Positions 21,227 to 31,323 of a DNA stretch of 64,000 nt are shown piece after piece. The stretch's first letter is position 1. Each line of letters begins with the position of its first letter. The notes below the pieces were generated by a model. It saw only the letters and a program-made list of their open reading frames with translations, did not search any database and was not told the DNA's origin. Both the position numbers and the translations under genes were made by a program. Source of the DNA: Ixodes scapularis (taxonomy: Eukaryota; Arthropoda; Arachnida; Ixodida; Ixodidae); NCBI RefSeq assembly GCF_016920785.2, contig NW_024609837.1, positions 55,170,671 through 55,234,670 of the forward strand, written 5' to 3'.

Positions 21227-22862
21227 ATAGCAGCGATCTAGAAGGCAAGGCTGAAAGCTTCAACTTGTACTTCCAGTCAGTGTTCACTCAGCCAGGCAGC
21301 ATGGTTGGTAGCCTACGGAATTTCAATGGGTTTTCACTTATGGATGACATAGAGTTTTCAGAGCACGGCATCACGTTGCTCTTAGAGAAGATCAAGATAG
21401 GCTCAGCCCCTGGCCCAGACCGCATTTCTAACTATATTCTGAAAAATTGTGCCCCCTCTGTCACTTCATATCTAATAGTCTTGTTTAGAAAATCATTTGA
21501 ACAAAGTGAGTTACCTCTTGATTGGAAAAATGCAAATGTAGTCCGTGTACATAAAAGTGGAGACAAAACAAAAACCTCTATCTATAGACCTATCTCTCTG
21601 ACAAGCGTTTCCTGCAAGACACTAGAACACATTATTTACACTAACTTAATTAGTCACCTACAAGGTAATAATTTATTCACCCAACGCAACATGGCTTTAG
21701 GACGGGATTTTCTTGCGATACACAGTTAGTAGAGTTTACCCATGATATCGCTACATCGATAAACCATGGTAGCCAAGTTGACTGTGTCTTTTTAGACTTT
21801 CGGAAGGCATTTGATTCAGTATCACACACTCTATTGCTGCAAAAATTATCTACCATTCATCTTCCAAATACACTCCTTAAATGGCTTGAAGCCTATCTCG
21901 TTGGAAGGAAGCAAAATGTTGTCCTCGATGGTTTGAATTCGTCATATGTAAGTGTCTTATCAGGTGTCCCGCAAGGATCTGTGCTCGGTCCCCTTCTTTT
22001 TTTGGTATACATAAATTATTTAGCTGTGAATATTTCTAGTCCCGTCAGATTATATGCCGATGATTGCTGCGTTTACCGTGACATCACACGTGAAGCGGAC
22101 TCTGAACTTTTGCAAAATGACCTGAACTCTATTTTATCCTGGTGTCAAACATGGCAGATGACTCTGAACCTAAACTAATGCAATCTGGTCAGGTTTACTA
22201 ACAAACGACGACCGCTTCTCACGGAATATTTCCTTGGTGGCACAAGCTTATCTGTTGTTTCAGAATATAAGTATCTAGGCATTCTTTTTTCCAGCGAACT
22301 ATCCTGGAACTCTCATGTTAACTACCTGTCCTCTAAGGCCAGCCGCACATTGAACTTCCTTAAACGTAACTTTAGGCAAGCACCTGCAAAACTCAAAGAA
22401 ACTTTATATATGGCAAACGTGCGTCCGATTTTAGAATATGCTTGCGCCGCTTGGGATCTTTACACTAAGACAAGTATAGATGAGTTCGAACGCATACAAA
22501 AACGTGCAGCGCGGTTTCTGACTGGCGATTATGATTTCTCTAAAAGCTCGTCTGCTATATGTACCAAATTAGGGTGGCCTTCGCTTGCTGACCGCCGAAA
22601 ATATCTTAGACTGTGCTTATTTTATAACACATTTAATAACATAAATGGCATTAAAAAAGAACAATACATAAAAGAACTAACTTATGTGTCTCCCCGTACA
22701 GATCACCCTATGAAAGTCCACGAATACAGGTGCAGAATAAACATATTTAAGTATAGTTTCTTTCCCCGTACAATAGATGATTGGAACAACTTACCAGCTG
22801 AAATCGTCTCTGCTCCACATCTCTCATATTTTACAACGCTACAAAATTTTCTGTTAAATTAG
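21211..22862 (+). pseudogene. LINE reverse transcriptase and C-terminal domain
   Basis: Encodes the polymerase. Motifs in order: GSAPGPDRISNYILKN (RT 1), IYRPISLTSVSCKTLEHII (RT 2), VFLDFRKAFDSVSH (RT 3/A, first catalytic Asp), LSGVPQGSVLGPLLFLVYIN (RT 4/B), RLYADDCCVY (RT 5/C, catalytic YADD), YKYLGILFSSELSWNSHV (RT 7). The thumb and C-terminal part follow (RPILEYACAAWD, RIQKRAARFLTGDY, FFPRTIDDWNNLP). Frame breaks fall near 21700 (after NMALGRDF), near 22175 and near 22340. No RNase H domain is seen, which fits the jockey/CR1 side of the tree. Confidence 0.88.
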
Positions 22863-23109
22863 TTATCTCTGTCTTGCTGTCAATATCTTATCATCTTTTT
22901 CTTGGTGTTTCTGTAGTAAAGTTGCTGTGGTGTTATCATCTACATATTTTGCTATTGCTGTCATTGTCAATGTTCCCGCGTTACGCAGCCTGCTGTTTAT
23001 TATGTACTATGCATTTGTGTATATCTTGTACTGTCTTCCCCCCTACAATAATGCCCTAGCAAGGGTGCTGTACGTAACCGAATAAATAAATAAATAAATA
23101 AAAATGTTC

Positions 23110-23450
23110 AAACTACCAGGGAAAATGCACGAAAAAAATTGCACAACTGCTTGTGTACAACATTAGAATACGTAGATAACATTCAATATCTAAGAATGCA
23201 AATTGACAGCCATCTTGAATGAAATAGTCATATCAAACAGATTTGGGAAAAAAAATTAAGAATTGCAATGGCACCTACAGACTCTGTATCACATCGAGAC
23301 CCTATTCCACGTTCAGTACTTAATATATTTTATAACTCAATAGGAAAATCAACTCTTCAATAACAGTTTACAGACACTGTGCCCAATATCAGCAGCAAAA
23401 AATAGAATCTATTCAGAAGAGGATCGTAAGAAAAAAAAAACTAAGATGAT
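23110..23450 (+). pseudogene. second LINE fragment, C-terminal region, degenerate
   Basis: Directly after the first LINE's tail. NIQYLRMQIDSHLEWN is RT motif 7 with a frame change, followed by HIKQI.EKKLRIA and PIPRSVLNIFYNS. The short run FTDTVPNISS/KKNRIYSEEDRKK matches the usual 'VYGxC...QKRIVR' region. Different sequence from the upstream LINE, more decayed, no motif C. Reading frame lost in several places. Confidence 0.6.
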
Positions 23451-24239
23451 AAGGCGGGTTTTAGCAGAGATGCATAAGTTGGACAAAGGCACGAAAAGGA
23501 TTGCTTCAAGCACCCTCACTTCCATGCTTTGGCTTAGGAAACAAATTGCCTGCATGTTTGGCCGTTCTGTTCAATGTGTTTAAATGCAGGAGGTTTATAG
23601 AATGGATGGTTCTGTTGTTGGGGTGATGTCTAGGGCAGGATGACCCTTCTCTTTTAGTGCCTTGGGTGGGTGGTGCTCTTATTGTAAAATACCGCTGAAG
23701 CACTTACTTTGTTCAAGCACCCATTATTAAAGTGTCCCATACGTGGGAATTCTGCAAATTATATGTTAAAGGGACACTGACAGGGGATATTTATGCTCGC
23801 CAAGGTTTTTATTTGTACATGACATATGAGGGCCAACTACCCAGAACACAATTTGCGGCTCGAAATTCATCCTCTTTCCGCTCGAAAACCACCAATCGAG
23901 AACTGGCCGTTTTGAGTCGTGGTTCGTTGAAGGTACACATTCAATATTAAAAATAGAAAACAAGATTTTTTTCTATTTTTTTATTTTAGATTTTGTATGG
24001 TCGTCGCGGTACTTGACGTCGTGTGAAACCACAATGTTTGGTGGAGACATTTTGACCCTAAATGTAGCGGGAAAATCTCTCAATAAATTAGCGGGAAAAC
24101 AGCAGTCTACGCGCAGTAGCGTGCGCCCTGGCTGCATTTCTTTTGCGGGACGCGGCGAGGAAGTTTTTATTGCCTACGAAGCATATCTGCTCGATGCGTC
24201 AGTGGCTAAACGCTACTGGCATTTGCCCTTTTGCCGCAG
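23451..24239 (+). other. end of intron 4; one MITE-like end
   Basis: TTAAAGGGACACTGACAGG at 23766 looks like a TTAA-type MITE end, but no inverted partner was found. The last 20 bases (GCATTTGCCCTTTTGCCGCAG) are the acceptor of exon 5. Confidence 0.4.
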
Positions 24240-24398
24240 CCTGGCCGGACAGCCTACCGGGGTGCGCCCGGTGGACCGTCTGGACTGCACTCTTCCGGCG
24301 CAGCAGAACGGACAGCGCCTGGCGCAGAGTCTGGCACTGTGGCGGTGTCGCCAGCGCCGCCGCCACGCCGTCTGCGGGCAAGTGTACGCCTCGGAGAG
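24240..24398 (+). CDS. ARL14EP-like gene, candidate internal exon 5
   Basis: Bounded by a good acceptor (TTTGCCCTTTTGCCGCAG|C) and the donor GAGAG|GTAGCC, 159 bp, with the shared phase (1 nt in, 2 nt out). The peptide runs LAGQPTGVRPVDRLDC, then QQNGQRLAQSLALWRCRQRRR and HAVCGQVYASE. WRCRQRRR is again a Trp followed by clustered Arg, as in WRRRKQ and WEQRR of the other exons. GC-rich against its flanks. Read-through of the donor gives TAG at once. Phase fits the terminal exon at 28107 (AG + A makes an Arg codon). Confidence 0.62.
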
Positions 24399-26772
24399 GT
24401 AGCCTTGGCCTTGGCCCATCTTTCTTAAGCCTGCTTTGCCAAGCACCCTTGGTCTCCCATTGTTGACGGCAGAAGTCGTTGCCCCGCTTCCAGCGTGAGG
24501 CCGTCTCATGAACCCAGAGCGCAGGCACTTGCCGCCGCAGCGCACTATATAGCGTTCCTGGGGGTCCAAAGCGAATGAAAAGAACGCTCTAACAAAAAAC
24601 AGAAAAGGCCCTATGGCATTGCTCGAGACCTCCGATGCAGATTGGCTCAGGGATCTCGGAATTGCCTCCAAGTGGGTCAGGGGGTTTCCGACTGCCAAAA
24701 GCCCGAGAAGGGCCGTCGCAAGGCTCAAAGCGCATGCTTCAGGCTCTCACTCTGTCCGTGACTGTAGATAAACTCTTCTGATCAGTCCCGCTTTGATAAT
24801 TATCGAGCTATATCTGCCACATTTGAAAATGCAGTACAAATGTATAGGAATGTGGGCAGCGGTGACAATAGCCTTCAAGGTTATTCGATTAAGGAAACTC
24901 CTTCCTTAATCGGATAATTTGGAATTAGAAATCCAGAACTACAGTGGAGATTAAAAAAAAAAAAAGTTGAGTGTTTTTTTTTGTTTTTTATATATATGTA
25001 TATAAATCTGAATTTGCAATATTTTTACTTGCAGGCATTTTTCGGATTTGATCACATTTATCCGGAAACTCAGAACCGTAGTTATAACCCAACAAACTTG
25101 TTTTTAGTTGAGTGTTTACTGAGTGCTGTTTCAAAATTTGATGGGGTGTGAAAATACCTTTGTTAGTTTTTGTCATCAGTGTGACTGCTCTGTGTGAGCT
25201 ACTACTTTGAGGTTTTTGAATGGTTTTGAAGGGATTTTACTGTATGTACTGTGTAATTGTGCCATACTACAGTGTGCATATTTGGTTTGAGTGTGTATGT
25301 GTGTGTGTGTGTGTTTTTTTTTTCTTTTTCAAGTACTTCGCTCTCAAAAGAGTACCTCAAGGGTTGGAGCCAAAATGGCGGTGTGGCCCCTTCTCCCTGA
25401 CTCCACAGTCAGCTAAAGGATCAGGTTGCCTTTTTGAAAGTTCATTAAGCATGTCAGTTCCTTTTGTTTGTATAACCTTTATAACTTCTCCATCTATCTC
25501 AAATTTCATAATGTCCTTCATATAAATGTTATAACATCTTCTTTTGTATAAAATCAAAGAAAATATTTCATCCGCATAAGATCTCTTTATTCATATAATT
25601 TTCCTTCATAATGTTCTTCATCAAGTTTTATGTAAAATTTCTATTTATATAAAATTTCATAACGTTGTTTAATAATATAAAATGTGCAACATCTTAATTC
25701 GTGTAAATTTCATAATGCCCTTCATCCTCTAAATTTTTTACATTTTCGTTCCTAAAAAATTACGGGTCTTTTATTCGCATCAATTTTTTGAGTTCTCTTA
25801 CATTTGACAGCTGGTCATGAATCATGACCACCTGCTATCTTTTGTTGGCTATCTGCAAGTGCAGTGTGTGCTAAGCCTAAAGTCTAGCCAAACCAAATGT
25901 AGCACTAACTGGGGTTTCAAAACAGCTTCATCATCAGTAATAAGAGAAAACCTGTTCGATTCCAGTAAAGGTTTTTGCATGAACACAAAAACCTTAACAA
26001 ATTTGTCAAGATTGTTATAAACCTGGGCTATCCTTAATTGTTTGTTTGTTTCAGGCTGGATGATTGTCATCTGTGGCCTCACACTGGGCCACTAAAGTGG
26101 GGATATTTTGCTTTCAAACTCGAGATGTGGAACAGCTTTCTTGGAGCCATTTTTGTTTGTTTCTTCCAAATGTCGAGCCACCTCCTATCGACTAAACTGA
26201 AGAGCTTCTTCCTGTGTGCCTCCCCAGGTGCTTAAAAAGCCTAAAGCCATGTGGAGCACTTTAGTTATCTGTCATAATGAAGCACCGAAGGTGCCTACAC
26301 CTTGGTGGGGAGCACAGGCTTTGAAAAGCTGATTAATATTTTCACCACATTTTTTTTTTTTTTTTTTTTCATTGAATACATACTTTGTCATCACTAGCTC
26401 GCATGAAATGTGGCACTCAGTCTTGGACTTCGTGCCGCGTATTTTTTGGTGGGGTCTCCGCATGACTCATTGAAACCGTTATCAGGAAAAGATAACGGTT
26501 CTTTTCGTACGTGTGGAGAGAAGCCAGGTCCTGTACTCGCGCGCTGCAAATAATTATTTGGACATTTATTACTCCAGTTATAATTGTAGCTAGCTTTCAA
26601 TATATATCTACAAACAGATTGGATGGCACGAAATGCAAAGTACAGTAGCATCGTTCCCTCGGTAATAGCTCGTTTCGTGTTCGAAAGTAACGAAACCCGG
26701 GCCAGCTTGCAACTGTCGCCGATTGCGTCCGCTCTGCATGGGGCAAGGAAATGGCGGCACCCGCGACAAAGT
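24399..26772 (+). other. intron 5, first part
   Basis: No gene seen. A TG repeat (25291-25313) followed by a T run, a 21-base T run at 26350, and AT-rich sequence with many TTCATAA-type repeats at 25490-25720. Confidence 0.45.
25291..25313 (+). repeat. TG microsatellite
   Basis: GTGTGTATGTGTGTGTGTGTGTG followed by about ten T. Confidence 0.9.
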
Positions 26773-26952
26773 CTATAGTCCGTTGCAACCTAAGAACGAA
26801 GGGCGAGGGTAAGACGGGCCGGGGAGGAGGAAGCAGACGGAACGCTAAAGAGAGAAGGAGGTTTGCCCCTCTCTTCTCCAGCGTTCCGTCTGCTTCCTCC
26901 TTCCCGGCTCCTCTTACCCTCCCCTTCGTTCTTAGGTTGCAACAGACTATAG
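26773..26952. repeat. 180-bp fold-back palindrome
   Basis: Arms 26773-26860 and 26867-26952 are inverted copies, CTATAGTCCGTTGCAACCTAAG to AAGCAGACGGAACGCT and its reverse, with few mismatches and almost no loop. Non-coding; likely a fold-back MITE in the last intron. Confidence 0.8.
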
Positions 26953-28106
26953 GAGTGGAGAGACGATAGTCTAAGCGTGGCTCATTTAGTGTCCCTAGCA
27001 CTGTGCAGGGCCCGGCCCTCACGTTTGCATTCGAGCGTGGTTGGCCGTTGCAATCGCCCGTGACCGCATACGACAAGAGCGCCGTCTGTTCGGTAGCCCC
27101 ATAAAACGATCGTTCTTTCACCTGAAAGTACTTCCGACGGCATTGTAAGACTATTTCTCGTCGACAACGCGTCAATTCAATGAAACGTCGCAAAAGCTAG
27201 TCCTACGCAGACCGGAAACGTGGCGGGGCTACACGATGGATGGCGCCAGTGTGTTTTCTGGACGGTAGAGAGTTGCGGAGAGTTTCCAACCGCTGGATTG
27301 GGGTCATGCGATGGATGGGTTGTGTCTGCAAGAATAATTCCGAAAGCGCCGACCGTCTGCAAATGCATCGCCACACGAAAGCGCAGCGCACATGCTCCTG
27401 AGACTTATTTCTGTGGGAGGCATCCACCATTAAATTGCAAATGCTTCCCACGGTGTGAGGTGGACCCTCTCTTTGGTTTAGGCTCTCTACTCCATGCTGG
27501 AGAGATTCGAGAGAGGGAGCAACTGAAACCATAGAGAGAATTTGCAATTTAACGGCGTACACCACCCCCGCGAATTAGGTGCGTTGGAGTGTGGCAAACA
27601 AGACGTTGAGTGGAGAGGATGAGCAAAAGGTGGAGACGCTTGCAGACGACGATGCCTTTTCCTCGTACCTCGCGTCGCGAATGCGACTGTGAAACGTGCG
27701 ACCCCGACGGAGCAGTTGGAGACCCTCAAATCTAGACGCACCAATGTTTTCTCGTTGTAAGCGGTTGCGTCGCAGTTGATCTTGCTCAAACACAAACGTG
27801 AGAACCAGCCCTAACTTGGCCGTAAATTTCCGACACCCGTGCAAACTCGTAAAGAACTTTTCAGAATACCTCGTACGTCTGTGCCGCATTTATGCCCCAC
27901 GGGGAAATATGTTTCGGGGAAAACGTGCACGTTTCTCGAGAAACGTTACCGTTTCGATGCACGTTCTCGGCGAGGACACGAACCATGCAAAACGACGCGA
28001 CTCTTCCCGTAGCTGTTGCCTGGTCCCCTCCGTCGTTTTTGGGAGGTCGGGGTCCGTGAACAAAGGCAGAGCCCTTGACCGCGACTGGCCGCGAGTCGGC
28101 TTGCAG
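26953..28106 (+). other. end of intron 5, no supported exon
   Basis: GC content rises. A repeated GCAAATTCTCTC / AAATTGCAAATGC pair (27430-27555) suggests another inverted repeat: TTAAATTGCAAATGC near 27432 and its inverse GAATTTGCAATTTAA near 27538. Open frames here on both strands show no known domain. Confidence 0.4.
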
Positions 28107-28410
28107 ACACCGTCGATCTACGACGGCGGTGCAAAAGCTCCGCAGGGAAGGCGTTTTGTACGATCGGAGGGTCCCTCTGCGCAGGGGCGGTCGGGGCTCG
28201 CGGCACTACACTTCGCGTGGCCTGCACATTGGGTCGAACAGCGACTCCTGCGACTGCCTGATGGTGGGCTGCCCCGGCTGCCACTTCCCCTGCCCCAAGT
28301 GCGGGTCGGCCAAGTGCGGGGACGAGTGCCGCTCCAACCGCAGCTATGTCTACGAGCACCTTGAGCTGGACGGCCACAACGGACTCATTCAGAATCCCCT
28401 GCTGGGATGA
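28107..28410 (+). CDS. ARL14 effector protein-like, terminal exon (ARF7EP_C domain)
   Basis: The acceptor GTCGGCTTGCAG|A (28106/28107) opens 100 codons to TGA 28408-28410. After STTAVQKLRREGVLYDRR the domain core GLHIGSNSDSCDCLMVGCPG, then HFPCPKCGSAKCGDECRSNR, carries the spacing CxC-x4-C-x2-C-x3-C-x2-C-x4-C-x3-C typical of ARL14EP/ARL14EPL C termini. The ending NGLIQNPLLG also resembles the family. In mammals ARL14EP links the small GTPase ARL14 to myosin 1E in vesicle movement. The C. elegans homologue ARLE-14 is reported with the MET-2/LIN-65 H3K9 methylation complex. Either role could apply here. All cysteines appear present, so the domain looks intact. The upstream exon chain is inferred. 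Confidence 0.88.
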
Positions 28411-30281
28411 AGGCCTTCTTTTTTTTTTCTTTTGAAGAATTTAAATGCTTTAATTTTTTGGAAGCAGGATAAATGCTGTTGTGAAAGTTCCTTGTTTTAA
28501 ACAACAACCCCCCAACGGGCTGAAGGGAACCCAACTGCCTCCTTTGTCACTATGATGATGAGTCGCCATCCTGATAATTTTTTTTCCTCAAGCTCGTGGA
28601 TAGATTGGGACGGGGGTGGCTCTACGAAGGCGGGATAAATGATCTTGATAAGTAGTTTTCTGTCGACTTCGGAGCAAGTAGGGGTTTGTCACCTGTTTGT
28701 TTTTCTGTAGATAACGGTCGGGCTGGAGCGCGATCAACTGCTCTTGGGTAGTGTGCCCCGTGCGTGCGAGGAAAATGACGTAGAATTAATTTGTTTCTAC
28801 TTCACAAATTCACCTCACTGTGGCAGATGATGGTGTATTTTGTTCCTTTGAACTGTCTCTGAAATGTTTTTTAACGATTTTGTTTCACTGTGCGACCAGC
28901 CATCTTTGTGCAGAGCACCTTTTAATCGGACTTTATTCAAAGTTGCATTTGTGCACCTATTTTTGAGCAGTCTCCTTGTGTTTTGAAGTTTTGTACTGTG
29001 CCATAGTGCCTGCGCAGTCGCTCGGGGAAAATCGATTATTAACTCGGGATCGAGATTACGGCAAGCCTCCTTGGAACCACCGAAGGTTTGGCAAGCTAGG
29101 CTACCACCGGGATGCCAAAGTCCAAAGCAATGCACACGGAGAAACGCGTTCGACAAAATGTCGAAAGATGCGTCGATTAAAGCAGTGCGAACACCTCTCG
29201 ATGAAACAAACTGTGAATAAAACGTCGTGTAACGAACTGATTGCCACCAGTCTGGGGAACGTCGTGGGAACGAAGGTGTAGCATCCGAAAATGTTAGCTT
29301 ATGTGCAAGTGCCAGCACAACCAAAGCTGTGCCCAAACCTGAGCTCTTGGCTTTCTGCCTCGGATAATAGTACGGAATCTCACAAGCACATAATCAAAGC
29401 ACGACGAAAGGCAATATGCGCGCACAAGGCAGAGCTTTTATGGCATTTTTAATGTTGCTACCCACTAATGAGATCAAATATATCACTTTCACTGTTTATT
29501 AATTATACCTGTTTTCACCAAGAATTGTAGTGAAACAAGTTCGGCTCCTTGCAGAGCGTTACTAAAATACCACTTTATGTTGATAACTAAGATATGCTAT
29601 GTAGGTGAATTCTAGATTAGATATATGTTATCTTATCAAGACTTATAGGTTCCAAATGCCAAAAGCATAGCTTTTTCCTTGGACAACCAAATCTCGTAGG
29701 AACTACTTTGCAGTGCGTATGAACAATGCACAAAACTTCCTTTTTCTTGAGGTGAAAATGGGTATAGAAAGGGGCACAATAAACTGGTAGTTTGGAAATA
29801 TTGAAAGGAGTTTTACAGATTTGTTTTATTTATTTCGTTAAGTAACTGAGCAATATAATGTGAAAGTAACTTGTATAACAAGTAAAGTATTTTAATATTT
29901 TTATGCTGTAATTAATATCTAATTCATCACATTGAACGCCGAGTAATTTGTACTTGTAATTCATTACATTCTCGAAGTAACGGGCATAAATCTTGAAGGA
30001 ATACTGAATCAAAACTTAAAATATACACAAAACATAAAAGAACAAGTCGGAGGATTGGTTAAACCTGCAAATAATAATTGCATGGTAGTATTTTAAGCGG
30101 ATAGCTATATTTGTCATCCTAAATGCCGGGAGTTTGGCGAGAGCTTCCAGATGAGCCATCGAAGAGAGTGATGCATCTCGGGAGATCTGGCGCAGCCTTG
30201 GCGTCGTGTCGTGCAAAGACAAGCATGCCGTTGTTTTGAGCTTTGCCATTTGTCGGCGTCGACGCATTACAATTTCATTTA
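28411..30281 (+). other. 3' UTR and downstream sequence of the ARL14EP-like gene
   Basis: Poly(A)-signal candidates are AATAAA at 29216 and 29777; which is used cannot be told. A long - strand frame at 28815-29336 has no recognised motif and is probably chance. AT-rich from 29450 on. Confidence 0.4.
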
Positions 30282-30563
30282 GTCAAAGTAGCCGAGGGCC
30301 GTAGCATATTGCGGAGCCGGCGGAGCTGCCTCGTGTGCACGAGTGCCGACCAACGCAATGAGAGGAGTGCCGATTAACGCAATGAGAGCAGTGGGTACAA
30401 TGACATTGATGAAGGCAAGGACATTACCAGTGGCCATGATGTCCGAAATGCGATTGCCTAGAGCTTCACTATGCCTGTCGATAGGGAACACGTGCCGTAG
30501 GAAGGAGCCAGGCAAATGGGGCTGGTCGTTTCTGGCGCTTGTAATGCGGCTATGCGGTGGCAA
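30282..30563 (-). other. unidentified - strand frame with one hydrophobic segment
   Basis: Reads NVLAFINVIVPTALIALIGT, then PLIALVGTRAHEAAPPAPQY, ending ALGYFD before TAA. The first part could be a transmembrane helix, and a 21-bp unit (CTCATTGCGTT..TCGGCACT) is duplicated within it. It may be the end of a small gene or chance; no acceptor stands out. Confidence 0.25.
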
Positions 30564-30789
30564 TGGACCCTAAGACCCCAGAAAGGTTCAGCCGAACCCT
30601 TACTGGGTCCCGTTCCACATACCAGATGACACAAAGTCGCCCACAAAACGTGGCGGGCTCGGGGCTTCCAAGAAGCTCTGCACATCTCCTGCGAGTTTGT
30701 CGCTAGTGCAGGAAGGCAAGTTCCCTCGATGCATTGCGGCAGCGGTGGCGCAGCCCAACTGGCTGCTGAGATCACGATTCTATATATGA

Positions 30790-30995
30790 CAATTTGCATA
30801 GAAATAGAGCAGCCAGTTTTGTATTACCAAATGTTAATTTTGTGATAAAAAAATACCGTGAACCGTTCCTAACCGGTTACCGTTGTATTTCTTTTCCGGT
30901 TCAGTCCCAAGATGGTGGCAAAGATTTCGGTTTGGTTCAGTTCCAGTTTGGCTAAAAATAACTGTTCCGGTTTTTGGCTCGTTTCGGTCCTGGTT
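30790..30995 (+). repeat. dispersed 'GAACCGGTT' repeat, copy 1
   Basis: CCGTGAACCGTTCC, GGTTACCGTT, TTTCCGGTTCAGT and GGCTAAAAATAAC recur in the same order and orientation at 50455-50640. Family of origin unknown. Confidence 0.7.
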
Positions 30996-31221
30996 TAACA
31001 CCCTGGTATGAAATAGCCGAGCCAACAGATTTTTCCACCCACTCCAAAAATAAGTAGTCCACTTGGGCTAGCCCAACCTGGCATTGAGCTCAAGCAGTGT
31101 TGCCTAAGTCGCATTGGTCTCGCTGACTATCCGATTTCAAACGTTTCCGCTTCGCCAGCTTTGGTCTGTTGGCGTCCAAATAGCGCAAAATCTACCGGCT
31201 CAGAAAAAAGTTTAGGACATA

Positions 31222-31321
31222 CTGTTGAGACTGGTTATAACAAAGTCGGTTATAACGAAATATCGGATATAGCGAAGTGGTTTTCGATTCCCGTCGACTT
31301 CGTTATAACCAGTCTTGACAG
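31222..31321. mobile_element. 100-bp TA-flanked MITE
   Basis: Inverted ends CTGTTGAGACTGGTTATAAC and GTTATAACCAGTCTTGACAG with TA on both sides (31220-31221, 31322-31323). Inside, GGTTATAACGAAATATCGGATATAGCG is itself repetitive. One of the shortest complete elements in the window. Confidence 0.85.
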
Positions 31322-31323
31322 TA

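Larger units (their letters stand above)
20430..23104 (+). mobile_element. 5'-truncated non-LTR retrotransposon (jockey/CR1 group)
   Basis: On the + strand, in order: endonuclease domain (already missing its N terminus), reverse transcriptase, and a C-terminal region. Then comes a 3' UTR ending in an ATAAATAAATAAATA microsatellite tail at 23080-23102. 5' truncation and a short-repeat tail are typical of jockey/CR1-group LINEs. There is an internal deletion between endonuclease and reverse transcriptase (see 21191-21226) and at least three frame breaks. It lies in the sense direction inside the largest intron of the ARL14EP-like gene. Confidence 0.9.

Noticed and set aside
23766..24000. TTAAAGGGACACTGACAGG as a full MITE
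   Set aside because: Only one end is visible; no inverted partner with TTAA within several kilobases.
27798..28364. Long + strand frame overlapping the ARL14EP terminal exon in another phase
   Set aside because: It is a shadow of the Cys-rich exon in a GC-rich region; it has no domain and the correct frame carries the family motif.
28815..29336. 173-codon - strand frame
   Set aside because: Antisense to the likely 3' UTR of the ARL14EP-like gene, no recognisable motif, ordinary chance length for the region.
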